From contig JAUCBJ010003749.1 of the NCBI GenBank assembly GCA_032718475.1, positions 1 to 31,817 of the forward strand: a stretch of DNA of 31,817 nt, read 5' to 3'. Source of the stretch: Nemertoderma westbladi (taxonomy: Eukaryota > Xenacoelomorpha > Nemertodermatida > Nemertodermatidae). A program made the position numbers and the translations under genes. Of this stretch, positions 9,540 to 17,654 are shown piece after piece (the first letter of the stretch is position 1; every line of letters starts with the position of its first letter). Below the pieces are notes generated by a model. It did not search any database. It saw only the letters and a list, made by a program, of their open reading frames with translations, and was not told where the DNA came from.

Positions 9540-9770
9540 TGCAGGGGTATATGGCCTGGCCAGGCAGATGGTGATCTACCAATGGCTGGTCAGGAGTAGA
9601 GTGTTCTCATGTTCACTCTGAGTGCACTTCACTGCGACCTGCACCTGGCAGCAGGGGTACAGGGCATGACCCAGCAGATGAGCTACACAGCCAATGGTGG
9701 GTCATGTGCGCCAGAGTAGATATGGGTTATGGGCCTCATATCTGACTCCACTGCGAAACCCACCCTGTGG
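9540..9770 (+). repeat. Two diverged ~112-bp units in the LINE B leader
   Basis: Unit one runs from GGCTGCAGGGGTATATGGCC and unit two from GGCAGCAGGGGTACAGGGCA. Both then share CAGATG, an ACCAATGG/GCCAATGG box, GGTCA, an AGAGTAGA box and CACTGCGA. Duplicated leader units often act as promoter or 5'UTR repeats in LINEs, which is an inference here. Confidence 0.6.
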
Positions 9771-10826
9771 AATGGCAAACCAGGGTGTGGTATTTGCCCC
9801 GAGAGCTGACTCGGCAAAAAAGCACCCCCCAACCCCCCACTATGGATTACATTAGTAATGCGGAGGTCCGGCCACTAGAGGCCAGTGCCGGAGGCCAGAG
9901 GCGGGGAAATATCGGCCTCACAGGCGTCAGTTATCTCCTGACCGGCTGCCTGTCTCACCCCCTACTGGAGAGAGAGAAGCCAACAATTCTTTGAGTCCCT
10001 TTCCTGATGACCTTTCTGGCCCAAACCCCGGGTCACCAGGGAGGCCAGATTGTGAGGGGGAGAGGGATTCTGGAGTTGGAGGCTACTCTCATGTTCCACC
10101 CCGACCAACAAAGCCATTGGTGAATCTGAGGCAAGTCACTAGACTAGCCTCAGTAAACACCCTAACACTCGGGTCCCCAATGCAACAAGGTGAGCTGACT
10201 GCCTTGGCAGATAAGCTTTCTCGTAGCACAGTGGGTGTTCAAGAGCACCGAATGCAGACTGGACAGTGAGGTTCTGATTAAGGACATGGGCGGTGGTTGG
10301 CGACTCGCCCTCGCGTCAGCAGATGATAGTGGCAATGGTGGTATTGGTCTATTGATGAATCCAACTGCACATGCAGCATTGGACAAAATAGTCCAAATCT
10401 CTAACCGCATCATCCGTTGCCTCTTCTCATGTTCTGGAAGACTGGCTAAGAAGTTTCCTAAGGTGGTTCTGATTGTGTGCTACTCTCCAACTAGTGTTGC
10501 CCCTTGTAGAGGAGGTGGAAAATTTCTACCACAATCTACAAGCAGCTACTGATGGAGTGGATCAGCATGCTTTCTTAACATTCCTGGGAGACTTTAATGC
10601 AAGTCTGCATCAATCACCTACATCGCCCTAGGTCTATAGAAATAGTGTCAACCGAAATTCCATCCATCTTCAGGATTTTATCTCTGTAAATGGATTGTTT
10701 TCGGCTGGAACCCAGTTCAAGAAGTGAACTGGAAAGCTATGGACTCATAGTGGACCCAGTGGTCACAAGTCCCAGATAGACCATATTCTGTTTCGTAGGA
10801 AGTACAGGAGCTCTTTACAAGACTGT
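9767..10826 (+). pseudogene. APE-type endonuclease region of LINE copy B (5' part)
   Basis: The N-terminal half of the retrotransposon protein in several frames. The first open stretch (9767-9994) shifts into the next (9991-10269), which contains ASVNTLTL and GVQEHRM, the Asn and Glu motifs of an APE endonuclease. A further shift gives GNGGIGLLMNP and VVLIVCYSPT, then LGDFNAS (about 10585) and QIDHILFRRK (about 10775). The last endonuclease motif, SSDHCLIVAKV, lies beyond the nested insertion at 13411-13448. The role was nicking of target DNA. At least three frameshifts and in-frame stops are present. Confidence 0.8.
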
Positions 10827-13389
10827 TATTATTATATTATATTATTATTGTTTATTCCGGGCCAAGCAACGCCCATATTACAATGCAGGAGATAAATTGC
10901 ACAATGCACCACACGTGAATATTAAAAAGAAAAATAGTTATTATTGTTGTATAATATAAATTAATGAAAGTGTATTACAAAAAGAAAGATTAAATATTGT
11001 GATTTAATTGACGTTAAATTCTGCGATAGGTAGCAAAGAGTTCTGAGGTATCAAGGGTATTATAATAAACTGCACGGGTAATATATGACGGTGAATTCAT
11101 GACTCGCTTAAATAAACTGTGAATTGAAAAACGCCTAATGTGTAAAGGGGAGTTAATACGTAGATTGGTAAGCATACCACTGGCACTGCAATCATATGGA
11201 AAACCAAATAATTTTCTAACAGCATTATTATAAGCCACCGTTAGTTTAGTTAAGATCGAATTGAGAAAATATTTATCGCACCAAAGTGAATTGCAATAGA
11301 AAGAAGTACAAAAACTACGAAAGAGTACAAGTTTAACTTCCTTAGAGCAGTGTGAAAACTTTCTCAGTAACAGGTTAGATCTGGCATAAAAGCCACGTAA
11401 TTGGTTATTTATATCAGCGTCATCGGAAAAGTCAGATGATATAATATGACCAAGGTATTTCGTCGAGCTAACTACAGAAATTGTACAGTTATCCATGAAC
11501 ATGTGTCCGTCAAAAACAGAATTCATATACTTGCTTTGCATATAGATGCATTTTGATTTCTTGGGGTTAAATAGTATTTCGTGATTCTTTGCGTACAAAC
11601 AGCAAATGTTAATCATATCTTGTAGAGCCGCAGGAGATGTGGATATTAGACAAATGTCATCAGCGTAAATCAAATGATTAATGCAATGACCACCAAGACT
11701 AATACCACTTGGATTACTAATTAAATCATAGCTGAGATTGTCGATATAAATATTAAATAGACATGGAGACAAAATGCCACCCTGTTTTACACCATTGCTT
11801 ACTGTGAAACCGGTTGATATATAATTATCCCAAAGCACCTGAACTGTTTGTTCGCTGTACCAGAACATTATGGCCCGTAGAATAAATAATGGAATTTTCT
11901 TATTACGCAGTTTCTGGAATAGTTTTCCGTGAGAAACACGGTCAAATGCTTTAGATGCATCCAGGAAACAAATATATACATTTGATCCTTTTAACAGAAA
12001 GTGATTAATCACTTCTTTAAGGGTATATATACAAATTTCAGTACCTAATTTTGGTTTGAAACCAAATAAGTATTCACTAGTGGATAAACATGTAATAATT
12101 CTTTGTAGCACAATAGATTCTAATACCTTGAAAATAACTTTGGAGACAGAAATCGGCCGATAGTTGCCCTTATCTGAGGCTGAGGCATTATTATCTTTGA
12201 TAATGGGGGTTAACACTGAAGACAATAAGCATGTTGGAAAATAACCATGAATGAAACAAGATGAGAATAATAATGCCAGTAAATTGCACAATATAACTAG
12301 TGGGGCACATTTTAAGTGCTCTGCTGCTAAGTTATCTAGACCTGGAGCCTTATTTGACTTTAAGCCCTCAATAGCAGTGAAAACCTCGGCAAATGTACAC
12401 CGCATATCATTTGAGAATACCAATGATGAAAATTCAGATTTGATATCATTTGCATAAACCGGGTCAGAAGGCACAGAATTATATATCTCCTTAAAATGTG
12501 TGCCCCACATGTCACATATATTACCGGTACCAGTAAATTCACCTATACTACTCGTAGACGGTAAATTTATTTTACTATGTGATTTTACTTTTGTCCAAAA
12601 TTGCTGCGGTGTTTCAGATAATAATGATTCTGCCAATTTATCTGCTTTGAGGGATGAGTTATTGGTTTTACAATGCCTCATCGCTAATTTGTATTGAGCC
12701 TTTGCTTTCAAAAGTTCCTGATGCAACCATCCGTGTCTTGGGCTACCCTGGTCACGCCAGAGTATAAATAAGTCGCGAGACTTCTCGTACTTAGACTTAA
12801 CCAAATCATTCCAACCCGGGGTTTCGTACCCAGCATCCCGATTAGAGGGAGGTTTATATTGCGGTATGGAGTCATTAGCGGCATTATGGATTGCAGCAAC
12901 TATGTTTTCGTAAAATACATTAAGATCAGTTAAATGGTTAGTACAATGCACATCCCTACAAAATAATGCACAATTAGGAATAATAATATTGCCTAGATTA
13001 GTATTACATAATTCGTAGTAGTGATTAATATCAGCTTCAGTTGCTTTCTCCCAGCAAAATTTAATTTTGTTTTTAATCGGAGAAGAGGCACTAACGGAGG
13101 TGCTTGTTTCTAGAGTTGGCGGTATGATTACCTTATTAGGCAGATCAAGAGAAAGCAACATAGGCATGTGGTCAGTCACACTAGCACCATATTCAATATT
13201 GACATTAGAAACATATTGTTGTAGCGAATTCGTTACTACACAGTGATCTAACCAAGAGGTGGAATCGTACCTAGGGCTAACATAGGTGTATGAAGAGGAA
13301 GGTAACATATCAATATCAACCAATATAAGACCTGCCTCTTCACACATATCAGTAAGATCCCTGTAAAACTGTCTACTTGGATCGGCGAT
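10827..13389 (-). mobile_element. CR1/L2-like LINE nested inside LINE B (5'-truncated)
   Basis: A 5'-truncated non-LTR retrotransposon on the minus strand. It begins within its endonuclease (reading from 13389) and ends in a 3'UTR with an AT-only tail of (AAT)n type at 10827-10850. Left and right host bases share CTGT (10823-10826 and 13390-13393), a 4-bp duplication. If one copy is removed, the interrupted endonuclease of LINE B reads on without a gap. The long intact frame says this insertion is fairly young. Confidence 0.85.
11014..13389 (-). CDS. CR1/L2-like retrotransposon protein: endonuclease C-terminus + reverse transcriptase
   Basis: An open frame of 777 residues from the first Met (13347), and the same frame stays open to about 13389, so the true start was lost by 5' truncation. 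Residues 1-70 hold the end of an APE endonuclease (TSWLDHCVV, SVTDHMPMLLSL). Then follow a linker, RT fingers (KSNKAPGLDNLAAEHL near 330, NYRPISVSKVIFKVLE near 395), a palm block FLDASKAFDRVSH (near 460), NGVKQGGILSP (near 515), and the catalytic LIYADDIC with YADD at about 561-564. The C-terminal CSKEVKLVLFRSFCTSFYC block is common in CR1/L2-type elements of invertebrates. No frameshift is seen. Without its endonuclease N-terminus it could not move on its own. A related but broken fragment lies at 24978-25385. Confidence 0.88.
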   Translation of the reverse strand: MADPSRQFYRDLTDMCEEAGLILVDIDMLPSSSYTYVSPRYDSTSWLDHCVVTNSLQQYVSNVNIEYGASVTDHMPMLLSLDLPNKVIIPPTLETSTSVSASSPIKNKIKFCWEKATEADINHYYELCNTNLGNIIIPNCALFCRDVHCTNHLTDLNVFYENIVAAIHNAANDSIPQYKPPSNRDAGYETPGWNDLVKSKYEKSRDLFILWRDQGSPRHGWLHQELLKAKAQYKLAMRHCKTNNSSLKADKLAESLLSETPQQFWTKVKSHSKINLPSTSSIGEFTGTGNICDMWGTHFKEIYNSVPSDPVYANDIKSEFSSLVFSNDMRCTFAEVFTAIEGLKSNKAPGLDNLAAEHLKCAPLVILCNLLALLFSSCFIHGYFPTCLLSSVLTPIIKDNNASASDKGNYRPISVSKVIFKVLESIVLQRIITCLSTSEYLFGFKPKLGTEICIYTLKEVINHFLLKGSNVYICFLDASKAFDRVSHGKLFQKLRNKKIPLFILRAIMFWYSEQTVQVLWDNYISTGFTVSNGVKQGGILSPCLFNIYIDNLSYDLISNPSGISLGGHCINHLIYADDICLISTSPAALQDMINICCLYAKNHEILFNPKKSKCIYMQSKYMNSVFDGHMFMDNCTISVVSSTKYLGHIISSDFSDDADINNQLRGFYARSNLLLRKFSHCSKEVKLVLFRSFCTSFYCNSLWCDKYFLNSILTKLTVAYNNAVRKLFGFPYDCSASGMLTNLRINSPLHIRRFSIHSLFKRVMNSPSYITRAVYYNTLDTSELFATYRRI

Positions 13390-13393
13390 CTGT

Positions 13394-15616
13394 AATGCAT
13401 TTACACTTCGACCCTTCTCCAGTGATCACTGCCTTATTGTGGCCAAGGTAAGACTTAGTCTGCGTGCTAGCAGAACAATGAAATCTGCCTCGCCGCAGCA
13501 TGACTGGTCCTCTCTGTTGCAACAGCCAAGTGTGAGATCCAGCTTCATACTACAGCTGAGCAACAGGTATGAGGTTCTTGCCTCTGAGGCGGCAGATCAC
13601 TGTGAGAGCTATACTGCCTTCACAGAAGCAGTTAAGTTAGCTGCTGCAGAAACAGTTCCTGTATACCCTCGAAATAGGAAAAGGGCCCCCTGGACTGACA
13701 ACAAAATCCAGAAGTGCCGAAATGACCTATATAAGGCGCAGAAAGAGTCCCGACTCAAACAGACTACAGCGCAGCGGCCAAGAATGCAGTTAAGGCTGCA
13801 TCGAGGTCCCTGAGCAGGCAGTACTCTGTTAATCTACAGGAGCTAATAAACCAACAGGTTGATGCCATCAATGATGCTGACGACAGCAGGCAATCATCCC
13901 AGGCATGGAAATCGATCAACTTGCTTACTGCGCGGAGGCTGAATCACCAGCTGATTGCCTCAATGGTTGGAAGGCCCACTTTGAAAAGCTCCTCAATAAT
14001 GACAGGGTATTGCCTGATAACTTTATAGAAGTAAAAGTGTCTGAGTCTGTAATCCCAGATATTCCCATTGGCGATATCTCCTTTGCAGAAGTGAAGGCTG
14101 CTGCAAAGAGCATTAAGACCAATCGTGCCAGTGGAGTAGATGGTGTTCCCCCTGAGATCTTTAAAATCCTGAGTGTCTAAAGCTCATCTATCCCATCATA
14201 GTAGACATGTACCGTACAACAAGAGTCCCACAAGAAATGAAAACAAATAAGTTGGTGCCAGTTCCCAAGAAGGGCAACCTATCACTCTATGGTTCTTTTC
14301 GGGGAATCTCATTGATCTCGATTGCTGCAAAGCTATACAATAGAATTCTATTAAATCGCATCAGGGATCCCATTGAGAGACTGCTCCGTGGAAATCAGAA
14401 TGGGTTCCGTAAAGGTCGTGGGACCATGGAGCCCATTTTGGCACTTAGAAGGATTATTGAAGAGTTATCAAAAAAGAAACAGGCATCTGGCTGTTATCTT
14501 TGTTGACTTCTTCAAGGCCTTTGATTCAGTCTCCCGCTCACGTATGTTCAGCATACTTTCATTATATGGGATTCCTGATGAAATTATTGCAGTAATCAGA
14601 TCAGTATACGATGGTTCGACAACATTTGGGTCTACTGTTGACGGTGACACAGAACCATTTGAAGTGTTATGGTGCGTCCTCCAGGGAGACACACTTGCAC
14701 CATTCTTGTTCATAATTGTTGTTGACTATGTTCTACGCATGTCCTTAGATCATCATAATGATGATGGGGTGATGATAACTCCACCTACTGGCTCCAGAAG
14801 TCGAGGAAATCCTGCCAAGTACCTAACTGATCTAGACTTTGCTGATGACTTAGGAGTACTCTCAGAATCACTAGAGGGAGCCCAACGGCTCCTCAGCTCA
14901 TTAGAACATGCTACTTCTAGTGTTGGTCTTTTTATTAACTCCAGAAAGACCAAAATTATGACAGTTAACTTTGAAAGTCCTCAGCAAGTCTCTGATCGGA
15001 TGAGCATAAGCTCAAAAGATGGTATGCTTGAGCATGTGGATGACTTCTGTTAACTGGGATCATGGATCCGGAAGTCAGGTGAGGACCTTCGAATACGTAA
15101 GGGAAAGGCATGGGCAGCCTTGAATAGGCTTTCCAGGATTTGGAAATCACCGAGAATAAATTGGAAACTTAAGGTCCGATTATTTAGAGCAGCAGTAGTT
15201 CCAGTACTCCTCTATGAGAGTCCATGCTCGGCTCTAACTGCTGAGGACACCAAATCTCTGGATGGCACATTCACAAGAATGCTATGCTGGGTTCATTGTG
15301 TCAAGTACAATGCACACATCTCCAACCAGACACTATATAACATTGGAGGTGTCTCATTGGTTCCCCCAAGCTTGACACTAGGACAAAATCGCCTCCACTT
15401 TGCAGGACATTACTTTCGCTGTGAGGACCAGCCAGTGCATAATCTTGTACTTTGGCAGCCTCATGGAGTGAATAAGCATGGTGGACAGCCCATGACTTTC
15501 TTGAGACGCATTTTAAAGGACACTGGCCTTGAAGCACGGATGATCTAGCAAATGTCATGGGTGATAGGGAGTTGTGGCGGTGCAATTTTGTCGACAAGCC
15601 GGCACAGCATTCTTAA
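13394..15616 (+). pseudogene. Reverse transcriptase and C-terminal region of LINE copy B
   Basis: The continuation of LINE B after the nested element. It starts with NAFTLRPF then SSDHCLIVAKVRL (end of endonuclease). A linker (13439-13813) ends in a frameshift. The RT follows in pieces: NRASGVDGVPPEIFK (14122-14166, then TAA), KLVPVPKKGNLSLYGSFRGI (14247-14310) up to a 2-base loss near 14480, then VIFVDFFKAFDSVSRSRM, CVLQGDTLAPFLF and the catalytic FADD at about 14837-14848. A TAC to TAA change at 15051-15053 stops the frame. The C-terminal domain resumes at 15054 and breaks again near 15535 before DLANVMG...PAQHS and the stop. It is clearly a pseudogene. Confidence 0.85.
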
Positions 15617-15658
15617 AAATGCAGCTGCAACGCAGCATGCCGATACTAGTAGTAGTAA
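15617..15658 (+). repeat. 3' terminal stem-loop and TAG tail of LINE B
   Basis: After the stop comes an AAAAATGCAGCTGCAACGCA segment then GCATGCCGATACTAGTAGTAGTA. The same end is present, reversed, at 1-50 (A), 20372-20430 (C) and 23161-23200 (D), and forward at 9410-9451 (E). GCTGC and GCAGC can pair around AAT (AAC here). A conserved 3' end of this kind is the expected recognition site for the element's own reverse transcriptase. Confidence 0.65.
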
Positions 15659-16438
15659 GGATGAAAGCCAGGTTTGGGCTAGGCTGCAGTATTTAAAGCA
15701 GTGTGCTCAAACAGTGCTGCCCCATCTAGGGATAGAACCAATGCCTCCTGATTGGAAGTGGAAGATTGGAATACAAATTATCTGTCACTACCTTCATTGA
15801 TCCTCTGTGCGCCTTTTGGTTGGGGTGGTGCAGTTTGAAGGAGAGAAACCTTCCCCTCTTCTTTGATTTATTGGCGGTTTGTAACTCACCTAAGGAAGTT
15901 ACTCGAAAGGGGGGCTTACTCTTTGTAAATGTTTGTTAAAACTGTTTGTCTGGGATTATATTTCAGACGGTTTGTCTGTCAAAATAGAAAAAAAGCTTAT
16001 TAATCCTAGCTAAAAGTTAATAAGGGTTTTTCCTTGTTTTTGATATGATTCCAAATGTCAGATTTCACTTTTAATGAAAACTATTATGCCTCTGTCTGTC
16101 TGTTCATCCAACGAACTGTCTATCAAAATATAAGAAGGGCATGACGTCGCTATTTCATTTCCGATGTCAATGTTCACCTTTAGAAAAGTCTATTATGTCT
16201 GTCAGTCGGTTTGTCTGTCATCAATCTGTCAAAATATTAGCGAAGCATTCCATCTAGCAAAAAGTTATGTTATGGGGTTATCCTGGTTACTGATTTCATT
16301 TCCAACATCAGTTTTCATTTTTGAAGGCAACCTACAGGTGTTTCTGTATGTTGGTTGTTCTGTCTGTCGAGCGATTTGTCTACCAAAGTAATAGATAGCC
16401 AGAGAGACTGACTGTCTGGTTTTTACCCAAACTTCATA
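15659..16438. other. Region between LINE B and the P-like element
   Basis: No recognised gene. A plus-strand frame of about 50 codons (15651-15800, ending DWKWKIGIQIICHYLH) is open but matches no family I know. From about 15940 to 16395 there are degenerate repeats of ~110-140 bp containing CTGTCTGTC, CAATCTGTCAAAATA and TTTCATTTCC..TGTC boxes. Confidence 0.45.
15940..16395. repeat. Degenerate TCTG-containing repeats
   Basis: Three to four loose units share CTGTCAAAATA, a GATTTCATTTCCAA-like box, a TCA(G/A)TTTTCA box and CTATTATG(C/T)CT followed by CTGTCTGTC. The spacing is irregular (about 110 and 142 bp between like boxes). Confidence 0.5.
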
Positions 16439-16446
16439 TTCTTTTC
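16439..16446. repeat. 8-bp target-site duplication, left copy (TTCTTTTC)
   Basis: TTCTTTTC at 16439-16446 is repeated exactly at 21812-21819, directly outside the two inverted ends of the P-like transposon. Eight base pairs is the duplication length known for P elements. Confidence 0.8.
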
Positions 16447-16545
16447 GGTAACAGTTCCGTATAGCACTTTATTTTTATAACATAAATCATTGTCACCATG
16501 GCAACATTTTAGAGTTCTAGAACAAAATATAAAAATTTTACACTA
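16447..16545 (+). repeat. Left outer inverted-repeat block of the P-like element
   Basis: Pairs with about 21714-21811 on the minus strand. Shared boxes in order are AGTTCC(G/A)TATAGCA, ATCATTGT, ATGGCAA and TAGAGTTCTAGAACA. Confidence 0.75.
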
Positions 16546-17013
16546 TTCTAGAACATAAATAATTAAAAAAATATAATGTTTTCAAATTTAAAGTTGCTAG
16601 TAATTAAAAAAAATTCAAAAATGTTTGGGGTGCGAAATGCACAAAAGTCAAATTAAGGAATTAAAAGACAGGTACAGAGAAAAATATACGATGCACGTCA
16701 GGGTGAGGGGTTCATTCTCCGAAAAACTGACAGAAAACATGTGGAGGCAACAGATAAGAAAAGGAAAATTAAACTGATTCCATGAGCTATTAAAGGGCAA
16801 TAAAAGCCAATACCCAAGAGATGAATAAACTAATTAGTTGCATCGGTATACAAAAACTCATTACCATAATCATTATCATAATATTAATTTAAATGTATTC
16901 CGAAATCTATTTAAAAATAACATGTTTTAAATTTACTATCTATTTTAAAGTAAACTAAACTAGCTATGTTCCAGGACATTATAGTTTTTATTTTATTTAT
17001 GTTCTTGAATAGT

Positions 17014-17088
17014 ATCAAGGACTTCTAGAACATAGTATATATTCAGGACGCGATGCTCGCATATAATGTTAATTTTATTAGAGGCCGG
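17014..17088 (+). repeat. Left inner inverted-repeat block (75 bp)
   Basis: Pairs with 21639-21713 on the minus strand, with a single mismatch (A against G in ATATAATGTT/ATATAGTGTT). It contains TTCTAGAA, CAGGACGCGATGCTCGCAT and TTATTAGAGGCCGG. Confidence 0.9.
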
Positions 17089-17508
17089 TATTCTTTATCT
17101 TAGTTTCTTAGTTTATAGATAAAGTGTAGCTAAATAAAAGAAATGCAGTTGAAATACTACAGTAATGGCGGAAATTATACTACAATACTATTACAAAAAT
17201 TACTAATACAAAAACTAGCAATAGTTGCACATGCACATACAATTAATAGTATTGCCTATTATATACATAGTAAACAGAAACACAGTGGAAATTTCTCGCA
17301 AATTTAACAATCAAATAGTTTAGGACGCCTTGGTTTTAATCTTAACTTTTTATTCTAGAACTTGTTTCATCAAGTTAAAAGATCTTGTAAATACTAGCTA
17401 GTTGTTGCTACTTTTTTAAAACGTTTTTTTTTTATTATTGAAATATTTTAAGATTATAATAATTTTAACATTTAAATAGAAATGATCTATAAGTAGCATT
17501 AGGTGAGT

Positions 17509-17548
17509 CATGGAATACTAAATATACATGTATATTTAGTATTCCATG
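17509..17548. repeat. Perfect 40-bp palindrome upstream of the transposase
   Basis: The left half is CATGGAATACTAAATATACA and the right half is its exact reverse complement, with no loop. It lies 106 bp before the transposase start codon, inside the P-like element. It could be a protein-binding site, a cruciform or a tiny inserted palindrome; nothing in the sequence decides between these. Confidence 0.95.
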
Positions 17549-17654
17549 GGTCATAATTTATCAGTCAATTAGTTCGAACATACAGTACATACATAATACA
17601 TACATACATAATATAACATATATATGATAATCTCTGCAAATCATCACATTAGGG

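Larger units (their letters stand above)
9464..15658 (+). mobile_element. RTE-like LINE copy B, near full length, carrying a nested LINE
   Basis: This is the longest copy of the family in the window. In order it has: a GC-rich leader with two diverged ~112-bp units (about 9540-9770); an APE-type endonuclease (about 10130-10826 and 13394-13450); a linker; a reverse transcriptase (about 14090-15050); and a C-terminal domain ending at a stop at 15614-15616. The 3' end is GCAGCATGCCGATACTAGTAGTAG. A CR1/L2-like element is inserted at 10827-13393. Several frameshifts and one nonsense codon make the copy dead. The true 5' end may lie upstream of 9464. Short simple-repeat tails like (TAG)n are typical of RTE-type elements, but the clade needs a tree. 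Confidence 0.82.

Noticed and set aside
15651-15800. Open frame after the LINE B tail as a host gene
   Set aside because: About 50 codons with no splice signals that I trust and no recognised family; left as unassigned.
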